Origin: Rhizobium rosettiformans W3
GTDB lineage: Bacteria; Pseudomonadota; Alphaproteobacteria; Rhizobiales; Rhizobiaceae
DNA: 64,000 bases
NCBI RefSeq assembly: GCF_004912135.1
Contig: NZ_STGU01000003.1
Span: 310,001-374,000 of the forward strand
Direction of reading: 5' to 3'
Shown here: positions 51,851-61,186 of the stretch, piece by piece
Layout of the letters: each line of letters begins with the position of its first letter
Position numbering within the stretch: position 1 is the stretch's first letter
Notes under the pieces: model-generated
Databases searched by the model: none
The model's input: only the letters and a program-made list of their open reading frames with translations
What the model was told of the DNA's origin: nothing
Made by a program: the position numbers and the translations under genes

Positions 51851-52221
51851 TAGAAATCTTCCCAACCTTCCTGTACCTTGGCGGCAGCGGCGCCACCTGC
51901 GGCGCGAGCGACACTCGCCATGAGTTTGCGTGCCGGGGATGCCACAGGTGAAGCATCGGGACGCGCTTCCATGACTTTATGCGAAGAGTGTTGCCCAATT
52001 CTAAACTGTGACACCAGTTCGCGCAGGGAAGCGGCCTGTTGTGCAAGGCTGTGGCTCGCGGCGGTTGATTCCTTGACCATGGCAGCATTCTGCTGCGTGT
52101 GCTGGTCCATGGCATTGACCGCTTTGTTGATCTCGGAGAGCCCTGTCGACTGTTCACGCGACGCTTCGACGATCGCGATGACGTTGGCATTGATCTCCTT
52201 GTGACTTTCATCAAGTTCGGA
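51850..52221 (-). pseudogene. 3' remnant of a methyl-accepting chemotaxis protein gene
   Basis: About 123 codons survive, in frame from just after the arginase stop (TGA at 52224-52222) to TAA at 51852-51850. They encode the C-terminal MCP signalling helix (EASREQSTGLSEINKAVNAM, MVKESTAASHSLAQQAASL) and the CheR-docking pentapeptide GWEDF. Ligand-binding, membrane, HAMP and most of the signalling domain are missing, where a normal receptor has 500-700 residues. No ribosome-binding site is evident. Deletion of the 5' part, with the arginase module now in its place, is the simplest reading. Confidence 0.85.
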
Positions 52222-53157
52222 TCAGCCGCCTCTCGTCGGGCGATCCAGGATGCGCTTTCCAAAGAGGCTGGCTGCCAGTTCCACCATGATCCGGGCGCTC
52301 CGTCCACGATCGTCGAGGAAGGGATTGAGCTCCACCAGATCGAGCGAGGAGACCAGACCGCTGTCATGCAGTAGCTCCATGATCAGGTGCGCCTCGCGGA
52401 AGGTCGCGCCACCGGGAACGGTCGTGCCAACCCCGGGCGCCACATCCGGATCGAGGAAATCGACATCAAGGCTCACATGCAAGAGGCCGCCTGCATCGCG
52501 CACATCGGCCAAAATCCGCTTGAGGATGCTGCCCATGCCCTCTTCATCGATGGCGCGCATGTCGAAGACATTCACGGCATTCTCGCGGATCAGGCGACGT
52601 TCCTCCTCGTCGACCGAGCGGATGCCGACCTGATACACCCGCCGGGGGTCGACCAGCGGACGATCCGAGGGGAGGATCGGGGCGAATTCCGCCTTGCCGC
52701 AGAAAAATGCCACCGGCATGCCGTGGATGTTGCCCGATGGTGAGGTCTCGGGCGCGTTGAAGTCCGAGTGGGCGTCCAGCCAGAGAACGTAGAGAGGACG
52801 ATCCAGCGTCGCTGCATAGCGCGCCATGCCGGACACGCTGCCCATCGAGAGGCTATGGTCACCCCCGAGCAGGATCGGAACGGCGCCACTCGTCGCCGCC
52901 GCATAGGTCTCCGCCTCGATCGCGCGGGTGAAGGCGCCGACGACCGGCAGGTGTTTGGCGCGATCCATGGGTGCAAGATCGGCGGCCGGCTGCGGGCGCA
53001 GGTCGCCCCGGTCCTCGACCGCGTAACCGAGCTCGCCCAGCGCCGAAGCAATGCCGGCGATCCGATAGGCCGCCGGGCCCATGGCACAGCCGCCGCGACC
53101 AGACCCTTCTTCCAGCGGTACTCCGATCAGCGCGACCGTCTTTTCTTGCTTCTGCAT
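52222..53157 (-). CDS. rocF: Arginase
   Basis: A 311-residue manganese arginase converting arginine to ornithine and urea. Metal-ligand motifs: GGDHSLSMGS, WLDAHSDFNAP and VSLDVDFLDPDVAPG. The C-terminus ELAASLFGKRIL is normal for the family, so the gene itself is intact although its end abuts an MCP fragment. It is divergent from an Lrp/AsnC regulator, with a palindromic operator in between, as expected for an arginine-responsive catabolic gene. Confidence 0.94.
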   Translation of the reverse strand: MQKQEKTVALIGVPLEEGSGRGGCAMGPAAYRIAGIASALGELGYAVEDRGDLRPQPAADLAPMDRAKHLPVVGAFTRAIEAETYAAATSGAVPILLGGDHSLSMGSVSGMARYAATLDRPLYVLWLDAHSDFNAPETSPSGNIHGMPVAFFCGKAEFAPILPSDRPLVDPRRVYQVGIRSVDEEERRLIRENAVNVFDMRAIDEEGMGSILKRILADVRDAGGLLHVSLDVDFLDPDVAPGVGTTVPGGATFREAHLIMELLHDSGLVSSLDLVELNPFLDDRGRSARIMVELAASLFGKRILDRPTRGG

Positions 53158-53241
53158 CTCTCGTCCTCAATGTCTGGAGCCGCATGATCAACGACAGCGG
53201 CGTTATCAAAAAGGTGGAACATCGTCACAAAGCTCTATAGT

Positions 53242-53256
53242 TTGCGCATATCGCAA
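53242..53256. promoter_or_regulatory. Palindromic operator candidate between arginase and Lrp genes
   Basis: TTGCG (53242-53246) and CGCAA (53252-53256) form a perfect dyad with a 5-bp centre (CATAT), 22 bp upstream of the Lrp-type gene. A 15-bp imperfect palindrome is the usual Lrp/AsnC operator form, so it may be the autoregulatory and arginase control site. Confidence 0.45.
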
Positions 53257-53278
53257 CCAGCATGTGACAGTTTGCATT

Positions 53279-53704
53279 ATGGATGATCTCGATCGCAGCA
53301 TCCTTGGCGCTCTCCGCCAGAACGCCCGCCTGCCCGTCGCCTCGCTCGCGGCAATGACCGGGGCGTCGCGGGCGACGATTTCGGCTCGCATAGATAGGCT
53401 TGTCGCGAATGGGACGATTGCCGCCTTCACCATCCTCACCGGCAGCGAGATCCAGCCGACGGGTGTCCGGGCGATCATCATGATCGAGGTGGTCGGCAAG
53501 TTCGCGGACCGCGTGGCGCATCAGCTTCGGGGCATGCCGCAGGTCCGCTCGCTGCACAGCACGAACGGAAAATGGGACTTCATCGCCGAACTCGAAGAGC
53601 GGGATCTTGCCAGTTTCGACGAGACACTGCGGCGGATTCGTCTGATCGAGGGGATTAACTTCACCGAATCCAACATCCTGCTGAAGACCAGCAAGGTCGC
53701 CTGA
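53279..53704 (+). CDS. Lrp/AsnC-family regulator
   Basis: A 141-residue Lrp-like protein: N-terminal HTH (MDDLDRSILGALRQNARLP, then GASRATISARIDRL) and a C-terminal RAM/AsnC ligand domain (ALFEL-type GKWDFIAELEE). It is divergent from arginase with 121 bp between starts. It probably senses arginine or ornithine. The ATG at 53279 gives the usual Lrp N-terminus; an open frame to 53081 runs into the arginase gene and is rejected. Confidence 0.92.
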   Translation: MDDLDRSILGALRQNARLPVASLAAMTGASRATISARIDRLVANGTIAAFTILTGSEIQPTGVRAIIMIEVVGKFADRVAHQLRGMPQVRSLHSTNGKWDFIAELEERDLASFDETLRRIRLIEGINFTESNILLKTSKVA

Positions 53705-53729
53705 TCGGACCTCCGCGTCCTGTCCCCGA

Positions 53730-56700
53730 TCAGTATTCCTTCTCGTAAAAGATACCGCCGCCTGCTCCGGATCCACCGGCCTCACCCTTCAGCTTCAAGC
53801 CTCGGCCGATGTCCAGGTTGATGATGGCTTTCGCGCCTTCGCTGCCGCTCTGTTCCAGCTCGAGATAGGTCCTGTCGTTCAGGTACTTGCCGGCGCTGAT
53901 GCTGGTGCCGCCGGTCTCGTCGGTGGAGATGTCGAGGTCGTCTATGCCAAGCGTGCTGCGCAGCGACTGGAACAGCGACGTGCCGCGTCCGCCTGCCAAT
54001 TGCGCGGCTGCATCGGCCAGCTGGGCGATCTGCAGCGGCGAGAGCCTGGAGAGGGACTGGCCGAAGATCAGCTGCGCGAGGATCTCATCCTGAGGCAGGG
54101 CCGGCGACGAGGTGAAACTGACCTCCGGATTGCTGGCGAGACCCGTCAGCCGGATGACGATGGTGGCGTCGCCGGAATTGGTCGTGGCCTCCAGATCGAG
54201 CAGCGGGACCAGGTCGCCGCCGAAGGTAATCGTGGCCCTGGTGATTTCCAGGCGGCGCGTGAGGATCTGCATGCGCCCGCGCCGCAGTTCGAAGGCACCG
54301 GAGACCACAGGCGCGGCCGCCGTGCCCGTCAGCCGGATCGTGCCGCCCAGTTCGGCGTCGATGCCGCGTCCGCGCACGAAGGTTTGCGTTGGAGACGAGA
54401 TGGTGAGATCGAGCGCGATCGGTGCGCTCGCCGAGCGACCGTCGGCCGGGTCCTGATCGCGCTGCTGGCGCAGGACGGCAGGGGGCGCATTGCGGTGTTC
54501 GATGTCGAGAGCCTGGAGGCTGGCGGGACGGCTTTCCGACAGGGTGATCGAGGTGCGCTCCAGGTTGACGGTGCCAGCGAGCGTCGGACCGTTCAACAGC
54601 TGGCCGGTCAGTGTGAGCCTGCCGTTCACCGTGCTCGTCACGGTATTGCCGTCGACATAGACCGCCTGGTCGAGGTTGACCGACAGGTCGGCGGGTAAGC
54701 CCGGGCTTGCGATATCGATCGATCCGCTGGCAGAGATCCGGCCGCCCGTTGCGAAGTTGCCCGTCAGGCTGCCGATCTCGGCGCGCGTACCCGTCAGGTT
54801 GATCGTGGTTGCGATCTGCTCGATCGCCAGATTTCTCCGGACATCCACGATGCGGGCACCGTTGGTGGAGACCGTGCCGGAGATCTGCGGGCTGGCCGCC
54901 GTGCCGCCGATGGTGAGGTCGACATTGGCGGTGCCTTCGGCCACGAAGCCCTGGGCAGCAAGCTGCCCGTTTGCGGCCGAAAGCGGAACGCTGCCGTTCA
55001 CGCGGATGTCGAGACCCGTCCCGTTCTGCAGCGACACACGTCCATTGGCGGTCAGTCCGATGCCGCCGCCGCTGATGCGGCTGTCGAGGGTGAGTGTCTG
55101 GTTCTCGAAGCGGCCATTGGCCGTGATCCCGAGGGGCGCGAGCCCGGCCGCCCGTGTCTGGGCAATGGCTGCATTCTGCCAATTGAGGTCGTAGCTCGCG
55201 ATCGGCGCCGCGGTCGTGCCGCTAACGTCCACCGTTCCGGAGATCGTACCTTCTGGCGCGAGTGTCGGCGCGAAGGTCGCAGCGAGGGTGGCTGGCAGGT
55301 TCTCGATATTCGCGGTCAGGTCGAGTTGTTCGCCGACCGTACCGGAGAGTGTCACTCTGCCTGAACCGGCCGAGATGACGGTCTCGCCAATTCTGACGCC
55401 GCCGTCGGTCACTTCGACCGAGGACGCAGAACCGAGGGACAGCGGGAGACCACGCGGCCTGGCCTTGAGCTCCTCGATGTCTACCGACAGTCCTTGCGCG
55501 CCTTGTTCCAGCGCCCCGCGCAGAACCACCGGCGCATTGTCATAGCTGCCTGTCAGGTTGAAGTCGGTATCAAGGCCGGTCCGGCTGAAGGTGACTGCGG
55601 CGTCGTCGAGGCGGTTGGCGCCTGAGACAATGCTGGAGGCCTTGATATCGCCTTCTGCTGCCAGGGCGGCGGCATCATTTACTGTCAAGTCGATCCGCGG
55701 TTCGCTGATCGTGAGGTCGCCCTGCGTGATCTTGGAGCCGGAGGCTTCGATATCTGCCGCAATACGGCCCTCCTCGGAGCGAAGGGTGATGTCGCCCTTT
55801 AGGTCACCACCGACTGTCTGCCCGGCGAGGGCTGCAAGCAGGCTGATGTCGGGGAAGTCGAATGATATGTCTCCCGTCGGGAGGAAGTCCGGGCTGAGAT
55901 CGAGCGCGCCCGTGAGGCGGTTCGGGCCGATGGCCAAATCGAGGTTGTCGACCTTGGTGCGGCCGTCGGCGCTGACAACCTGCGCCGTGGCTTCCAGTGG
56001 CTTGCCGTCGATCTGGCCGCTGACACTGAGGTTGCCGCTCGGAGCATCCAGATTGGCAACGCCGTCCAGCTGGAGGGTCAGATCTTCGATCTTGTAGCCT
56101 GCTGCCTGTCCTTCTTCGACCGACAGGTTGAGGTTGGCCTCAAGCGCATCCAGAGGCCCGGAGGCGGAGAGGTTGAAGGAGGCCGGTGCCTGAATGCGGT
56201 CGACGAAAAGACCGAGGTCGCGCAGCTGGCCGGTCAGATCGGTTGCCAGAACGCCGTCCTGGTCGAGTGACAGGGAGCCTTCAGCGCGGGCAATGTCGGT
56301 GGAGAGGACGATGTCCCGCAAGGAGACCGCCCGAGGAGCAACGAAATCGACGCGTGCGGAAAAGTCGACCGGGCCGTTGATGCGTCCGGCGACCTCTGGT
56401 GGGAGCACGTCCGCTTCCGCCTGTACCGCCACGCGACCGGCGAAACTGTTGGTGTCCAGCGCGTAGCGGCCGGATGCCTGAACATCGAGGCCGTTGCTGT
56501 CATAGACGAGATCCTCGAAGGAAATTGCGTCGCTCGCAATCGTCAAGGGCGCGGTGATGGTCAGCGGCGCACGAATATAGGGTCTGATCTGAGGGTCGGT
56601 GATGTCGGTTCCCTGCACCGACACGGTGATATTCATCGGCCCTTGCCGGGTGGCGAGATCGAAGCTGTCGCTTTGAGCCGTCAGTGTCACGTCGGAAAGC

Positions 56701-57893
56701 GTGCCTTGCGGCGCGGAAAGCTCGGCGAGATCCGCATTCAGCGAGATTGCGGCCGAAGGAGCCTGCCCCTGCACGGAGAGGTCGAGGTTGCGGAGCCTGA
56801 GCCCGCCGGTGAAGGCGGCCGATTGCGAGGTGATGGCAATCGGATCGCCGGTCGCCCGCGCGGTGAGGCGAATGTCATTGGCACCCGTCGGGTCGTAGCG
56901 TCCTGCCGCCGTCACTTCTGCAGAGGCGGTTTCAAAGCGGCCCCTTTCGATGGCCACCGATGCGTCCGTGCCAAGTGCGGCAGCCAGGTCAATCGAGGTT
57001 TCGCCAGCGAAGATGTCGCGCAGTTCCGGCGGCATAAGGCCTGCGAAATTGCCGCCGCCATCCGCGGTGATCTTGCGCGTCCCGTCCGCCTCGAGCCTGT
57101 GCGTTGTGTCGACGGTGATCGTGCGTTCGCCGTCGAGAGAGGCGATGATTTGGCCGGCCCAGTTGTCGAGCGGTCCGTCGCCATCCACCTCGATCGCCAG
57201 CGCAGGCTGTCCCGGCAATTGCAGTTGCTGTCCGAGCAGGCCTGCGGGCGGCTCCTGGTAGTCGAGGTTGATGCGCAGCTGATTGTCGTTTGGCGCATAG
57301 AGGAGGTCGACCACCGCATTGTTGCCCGGCTCATCGATGCGCGTCGCCGTCAGGCGGCTTGCGATCGTATCGCCGAGGATCTCGAGGGAGCCCTGGGCCG
57401 AGAGAGCATAGTCGCGTTCCGCAAGGGCTGCCCCGATATTGATCAGCGGCAGGTCGATGGTTTCGATATCGATGCCGACCGGGAGCGAGAATGGCTCGTC
57501 CGTCTCCGGCTGGGGCTCTTCCGATGGCAAGGGCGCGCGGCTGATGGTCACCTCGCGCGCCGCGATGCGTTCTGCCGTGAAGCGTTTGCGAATAAGATCC
57601 CGCGGCGTCCAGTCGAGCGTCAGATCCTCGACCGAGGCGTAAACACCTTCCCGGTCTGAGATGGTCAAGCGGTCCACCGAGAATTCGCTGCTGAGCAGCG
57701 GGCCAGTGCCGGTGAGCGTAATTTGCTGGTTGTCGGTCGAGATCAGGGAGGCAATCTGGTCTGCGAGGAACTGGCTGCCGGTTCGCGAGAAGCCGCCGAC
57801 CAGGATCACCACCACCACAAGCGCAATCAGGGCGGCGACCAGCGCGCCCATGAGACGGAGCGTCCAGGTCAGGATGCGCTTCAACCAGATCAT
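53730..57893 (-). CDS. tamB: Translocation and assembly module protein TamB
   Basis: A 1387-residue protein with one N-terminal membrane helix (about residues 10-35, VVVVILVGGF) and a very long repetitive beta-rich body, typical of AsmA/TamB bridge proteins. The C-terminal DUF490 domain ends with GLKLKGEAGGSGAGGGIFYE-KEY. It spans the periplasm and, with TamA, helps outer-membrane protein insertion and lipid transport. It lies 26 nt after tamA on the same strand. Confidence 0.93.
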   Translation of the reverse strand: MIWLKRILTWTLRLMGALVAALIALVVVVILVGGFSRTGSQFLADQIASLISTDNQQITLTGTGPLLSSEFSVDRLTISDREGVYASVEDLTLDWTPRDLIRKRFTAERIAAREVTISRAPLPSEEPQPETDEPFSLPVGIDIETIDLPLINIGAALAERDYALSAQGSLEILGDTIASRLTATRIDEPGNNAVVDLLYAPNDNQLRINLDYQEPPAGLLGQQLQLPGQPALAIEVDGDGPLDNWAGQIIASLDGERTITVDTTHRLEADGTRKITADGGGNFAGLMPPELRDIFAGETSIDLAAALGTDASVAIERGRFETASAEVTAAGRYDPTGANDIRLTARATGDPIAITSQSAAFTGGLRLRNLDLSVQGQAPSAAISLNADLAELSAPQGTLSDVTLTAQSDSFDLATRQGPMNITVSVQGTDITDPQIRPYIRAPLTITAPLTIASDAISFEDLVYDSNGLDVQASGRYALDTNSFAGRVAVQAEADVLPPEVAGRINGPVDFSARVDFVAPRAVSLRDIVLSTDIARAEGSLSLDQDGVLATDLTGQLRDLGLFVDRIQAPASFNLSASGPLDALEANLNLSVEEGQAAGYKIEDLTLQLDGVANLDAPSGNLSVSGQIDGKPLEATAQVVSADGRTKVDNLDLAIGPNRLTGALDLSPDFLPTGDISFDFPDISLLAALAGQTVGGDLKGDITLRSEEGRIAADIEASGSKITQGDLTISEPRIDLTVNDAAALAAEGDIKASSIVSGANRLDDAAVTFSRTGLDTDFNLTGSYDNAPVVLRGALEQGAQGLSVDIEELKARPRGLPLSLGSASSVEVTDGGVRIGETVISAGSGRVTLSGTVGEQLDLTANIENLPATLAATFAPTLAPEGTISGTVDVSGTTAAPIASYDLNWQNAAIAQTRAAGLAPLGITANGRFENQTLTLDSRISGGGIGLTANGRVSLQNGTGLDIRVNGSVPLSAANGQLAAQGFVAEGTANVDLTIGGTAASPQISGTVSTNGARIVDVRRNLAIEQIATTINLTGTRAEIGSLTGNFATGGRISASGSIDIASPGLPADLSVNLDQAVYVDGNTVTSTVNGRLTLTGQLLNGPTLAGTVNLERTSITLSESRPASLQALDIEHRNAPPAVLRQQRDQDPADGRSASAPIALDLTISSPTQTFVRGRGIDAELGGTIRLTGTAAAPVVSGAFELRRGRMQILTRRLEITRATITFGGDLVPLLDLEATTNSGDATIVIRLTGLASNPEVSFTSSPALPQDEILAQLIFGQSLSRLSPLQIAQLADAAAQLAGGRGTSLFQSLRSTLGIDDLDISTDETGGTSISAGKYLNDRTYLELEQSGSEGAKAIINLDIGRGLKLKGEAGGSGAGGGIFYEKEY

Positions 57894-57919
57894 GCTTTCA
57901 TTCGTCCTGTCTTCGTCGG

Positions 57920-59854
57920 TCAGAAGCTCTGACCGATGCCGGCATAGATGGCATAACGGCTACCGCCGTCGTATGGGTCCAGAGGCACCGCGACGTCCAG
58001 GCGCAAGGGCCCGAAGGGTGTCATATAGCGCAGCCCGACGCCCGCCCCCATCTTGATGTCATTGAAATCGGGCACCGTGTTGTCGGCGACGGTTCCGATG
58101 TCGAGGAAAGGCACAATCCCGATGGCATCGGTGATGCCGATGCGCGCTTCCAGATTGGCGGTGATGTAGGAGCGACCGCCCGTGCCTTCGTCGGCGGCAT
58201 TGCGGGGCGTGATTTCCTGGAAGGAATAGCCGCGCACGGAGCCGCCACCGCCGGCAAAGAAGCGCCGGGTGGCCGGAATGGCCGAGAGGTCGTCGGTGCC
58301 GACAATGGTGCCGGCGTTCAACCGGCCGGCCAGAACGAAGCGATCTTCCTCGCCAAATCCGAGATAGGCCGAGATCGAGCCTTCGAGCGACGTGAAGAAG
58401 GTCTGGCCGAAGAAGTCATAACTCGGTGTCAGCGTCACGGTGCCATAATGGCCCTCGGTTGCGTTCAGCCGGTTGTCGCGGGTGTCCCTGATATAGCCGA
58501 TCGGCACACCGAAGGTCAGGTATTCATTGTCGTCGCCGAAGGCATCGTCGATGCTGTCATAGGCCAGAGAGACGCCAGCGCTCACTGTGTCGACGTCGGT
58601 CAGCTCGTAGGAATAGGCGACCTTGCCGGTGACGGTTGCCGCGTCATAGAAATCCGTTTCGAGCGTGCTGCCGCGAATGCTTGCTTCCAGGGTGCCGGAG
58701 GGGACGAAGGCGCCGGGCTTGATGAAGGTAATACCGGCCGTGTAGTCGAGCGAGGAGACGTCGCTGACATTCTCCAGCTCTCCGAGGCCGCGCACAGATC
58801 CTTCGATGCGCAGCGATTCCGCCTGTCCGAAGAGATTGCGGTGCCCCCAATAGCCTTCGATGCCGCCGCCATCGACGGAGGAATAGCTGGCGCCGATGCC
58901 GAAATAGCGATGCTTGCCCTCGGAGACGACGATGCCGATCGGCAGCGATCCGTCGCCATCCAGCTCCTCTGCCTCGTTGATGGTGACGGAGGAAAAGACG
59001 CTAAGCTCTCTTAAGCGTTCTGCGGCTTTCCGCAGCTGTTCGGGCGAGTAGGTCTGTCCGGCTCTCAGCCGCGAGTAATACTGCACGAAACCGGGATCGA
59101 CCGCCCTTGCGCCCTTCACCGTGACAGGACCCAGGGGCGCCACGGGGCCGGCCTGGACTGCGATGGTCACATCCACCGTCTTGATCTCGTGATTGGCAAC
59201 CACTTCGCGCCGGGCAACTTCCGTGAGCGGCCGTCCTTCTTCGCGCAGGCGCTCCGCCACCTGCTCGGCGGCTCGTAGGATCTTGTGCGATCCGGCTTCC
59301 TCTCCGGGGACAAGGTCGAACTCGGTCGGGTCGAGCCCGGCGGCAGCGCCCTCCAGGCGGATCTCGCCCAGCGTGAAGGGCACGCCCGGTTGAATGGTGA
59401 TGGACACAGGCACCGGACGAGACCGGTCGAAGGTTGGATTGGGTGGCAGGCTGTCGATGTCCCTGCCATCGATCGTCACCGAGACGATGCCGCCATAACG
59501 GGCATTTTCGTAGAGCGTCGCAATCAGGCGATCGCGATCGTCACGCGCCTTGATGACCAGTCCGAGATCACCCGAGACGGGGTCGTCTTCCTCGGCGAGG
59601 AGAAGCGAGGTCCGCTCGAGAGATTTGCGGAGCGCGCGGTCGGCGTCACCGGTGTCGAGCGTGATCGAATAATCAAGGGGATCAATGATATCGCGGTCGG
59701 CTTCGTCCTCTCCGAACAGGCGAATGCCGAAGAGCTCGAATGCGGCGGCGTCGGGGCCGGTACCGGGCAGGAGTGGGCTGGCGACTGACAACAGCAGCCC
59801 CAATCGCAACGCAAGACTCAATTTCGGCAATGTCCATCCACTCGGTCTACGCAT
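57920..59854 (-). CDS. tamA: Outer membrane assembly protein TamA
   Basis: A 644-residue BamA/Omp85-family protein. Signal peptide (LALRLGLLLSVASPLLPGTG), POTRA domains at about residues 100-310, then a C-terminal 16-stranded beta barrel with IGASYSSVDGGGIEGYWGHRN, GGGGSVRGYSFQEI (the conserved RGY loop) and the terminal aromatic in GIGQSF. Works with TamB. The upstream gap holds ATGCGT-GTAA-ACGCAT (59912-59927), a possible promoter palindrome. Confidence 0.93.
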   Translation of the reverse strand: MRRPSGWTLPKLSLALRLGLLLSVASPLLPGTGPDAAAFELFGIRLFGEDEADRDIIDPLDYSITLDTGDADRALRKSLERTSLLLAEEDDPVSGDLGLVIKARDDRDRLIATLYENARYGGIVSVTIDGRDIDSLPPNPTFDRSRPVPVSITIQPGVPFTLGEIRLEGAAAGLDPTEFDLVPGEEAGSHKILRAAEQVAERLREEGRPLTEVARREVVANHEIKTVDVTIAVQAGPVAPLGPVTVKGARAVDPGFVQYYSRLRAGQTYSPEQLRKAAERLRELSVFSSVTINEAEELDGDGSLPIGIVVSEGKHRYFGIGASYSSVDGGGIEGYWGHRNLFGQAESLRIEGSVRGLGELENVSDVSSLDYTAGITFIKPGAFVPSGTLEASIRGSTLETDFYDAATVTGKVAYSYELTDVDTVSAGVSLAYDSIDDAFGDDNEYLTFGVPIGYIRDTRDNRLNATEGHYGTVTLTPSYDFFGQTFFTSLEGSISAYLGFGEEDRFVLAGRLNAGTIVGTDDLSAIPATRRFFAGGGGSVRGYSFQEITPRNAADEGTGGRSYITANLEARIGITDAIGIVPFLDIGTVADNTVPDFNDIKMGAGVGLRYMTPFGPLRLDVAVPLDPYDGGSRYAIYAGIGQSF

Positions 59855-59911
59855 GTCGCTTTCATCGCGATCTGTCAGGCGTCCTCCACCCGTCGGACAA
59901 CTTAGGCGTAA

Positions 59912-59927
59912 ATGCGTGTAAACGCAT
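59912..59927. promoter_or_regulatory. Short palindrome upstream of tamA
   Basis: ATGCGT and ACGCAT are perfect arms around GTAA, 58 bp upstream of the tamA ATG, in the gap between tamA and the terminator of the lipoprotein gene. Function unknown. Confidence 0.3.
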
Positions 59928-59949
59928 ACCCCCTTTTTGAGCGATCATG

Positions 59950-59979
59950 AAAAAAGGCGGAGAGTGTGATCTCCCCGCC
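59950..59979 (-). terminator. Intrinsic terminator of the glycine-zipper lipoprotein gene
   Basis: Read on the minus strand: GGCGGGGAG (59979-59971), a 6-nt loop, CTCTCCGCC (59964-59956; one G-U pair), then six T residues (59955-59950). It lies 20 bp after the lipoprotein stop. Confidence 0.85.
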
Positions 59980-59999
59980 CTGTTTCATTTGCGACGGTC

Positions 60000-60263
60000 T
60001 TAGTAGCTGCGCGGGCACGCGTCGATATAGCGGTTGCCGTAGCGGTCGCGGTAGTAGCACTGGCCCGGCTGCTCGGACACGCGGCCGATCACGGCGCCTG
60101 CAACGCCACCGATGGCGGCGCCGACGGCTGCACCACGGACATTGCCGGTAGCAATGCCACCGATGATCGCGCCGGAAGCGGCGCCGATCCCGGCACCCCG
60201 TTCAGTCTGGGTGCAGCCTGCGACCGACAGGCCGACCAGCATCAGCACAAGAGCTTTCTTCAT
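60000..60263 (-). CDS. Small glycine-zipper lipoprotein
   Basis: An 87-residue lipoprotein. Lipobox LSVAGC puts the lipidated Cys at residue 17; a glycine-zipper membrane-like segment (IGAASGAIIGGIATGN, AAIGGVAGAVIG) follows; the C-terminus has CYYRDRYGNRYIDACP with two Cys. It resembles rhizobial YMGG/RickA-17-kDa-like small lipoproteins. The ATG at 60263 has GGAGA seven nt upstream; the longer open frame to 60392 is unlikely. Own terminator downstream. Confidence 0.85.
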   Translation of the reverse strand: MKKALVLMLVGLSVAGCTQTERGAGIGAASGAIIGGIATGNVRGAAVGAAIGGVAGAVIGRVSEQPGQCYYRDRYGNRYIDACPRSY

Positions 60264-60583
60264 CTTTATCTCTCCAAGTTCCACGCGTCCGGTCCAGCCG
60301 GTCCCGCTTCTGACAGCGTGCCAATCCGCCTGAGCTCTCCCCCAGCGGCTTTCGGCTTCCATTAGAATAGCTGCGACCTTGTGAAAGTCCATGGTCGCAG
60401 CTCACACCCGCAAGGGTGGTTCCATTCCATGAGACATCGAAGATGAACCCAGGATTTACAGGCGGTTTGATGCTGCAATGCGGAACACAAATTTTTCTTT
60501 TGCGACCTTCTGGACGGTTGCACATGTCACATAAAACTCACACCATGCCTCTCGTGTCCGGGAGAGACACGAGGAGGAACAAC
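60264..60583. other. 320-bp intergenic region before coxS with inverted repeat
   Basis: A divergent promoter region between the lipoprotein gene (minus) and coxS (plus). The only structure seen is CTCGTGTC (60551-60558) with GACACGAG (60566-60573), a perfect 8-bp dyad with a 7-nt centre, just upstream of the coxS ribosome-binding site (GAGGAGG at 60571-60577). It could be an operator or a leader hairpin. The rest shows no gene-like frame. Confidence 0.5.
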
Positions 60584-61072
60584 ATGGCTAAAGTGACACT
60601 GACGGTGAATGGCCGGACAGTGAGCGGGGAATGCGAGGATCGCACCCTGCTCGTGCATTTCATTCGCGAGAAACTTGGTCTGACGGGAACGCATGTGGGC
60701 TGCGACACCACCCAATGCGGCACCTGCGTCGTCCATATGGACGGCAAGTCGATCAAGAGCTGTTCGATCCTGGCCGTCCAGGCGTCGGGATCGTCGATCA
60801 CCACGATCGAGGGTCTCTCTTCCGGCGGCGAGCTGCATCCGGTGCAGGCAGCCTTCAAGGAGCACCACGGCCTGCAATGCGGCTTCTGCACGCCGGGCAT
60901 GGTGATGACGGCGCTCGATATGATCTGTCGTCACAACGGTGCGCTCGATGAAGCCACCGTCCGCCATGAGCTCGAAGGCAATATCTGTCGCTGCACGGGC
61001 TACCACAACATCGTCAAGGCTGTGCTCTCGGCCAATGAAGCGATGACCGCCGGCCGCCAGGCCGCCGAATAA
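60584..61072 (+). CDS. CoxS-like 2Fe-2S subunit of a molybdenum hydroxylase
   Basis: A 162-residue two-cluster ferredoxin subunit. The plant-type 2Fe-2S site is [16 protein letters not shown] with a later Cys (KSCSIL); the second, helical domain has [10 protein letters not shown] and [10 protein letters not shown]. It passes electrons from the Mo site to the FAD subunit. The ATG at 60584 is preceded by GAGGAGG; an open frame to 60416 is not used. First gene of a coxS-coxL-coxM cluster. Confidence 0.93.
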   Translation: MAKVTLTVNGRTVSGECEDRTLLVHFIREKLGLTGTHVGCDTTQCGTCVVHMDGKSIKSCSILAVQASGSSITTIEGLSSGGELHPVQAAFKEHHGLQCGFCTPGMVMTALDMICRHNGALDEATVRHELEGNICRCTGYHNIVKAVLSANEAMTAGRQAAE

Positions 61073-61186
61073 GGACTTCGGCAGTTCCGGTCGCCGCGAC
61101 CGAGACCTGATCAAGGCCTCTGTGATGCCGACTGCAATTGCCTCTGTCCGACTGCCTGAATTCCTGTTTCTCTGGAGGAGAAGACA

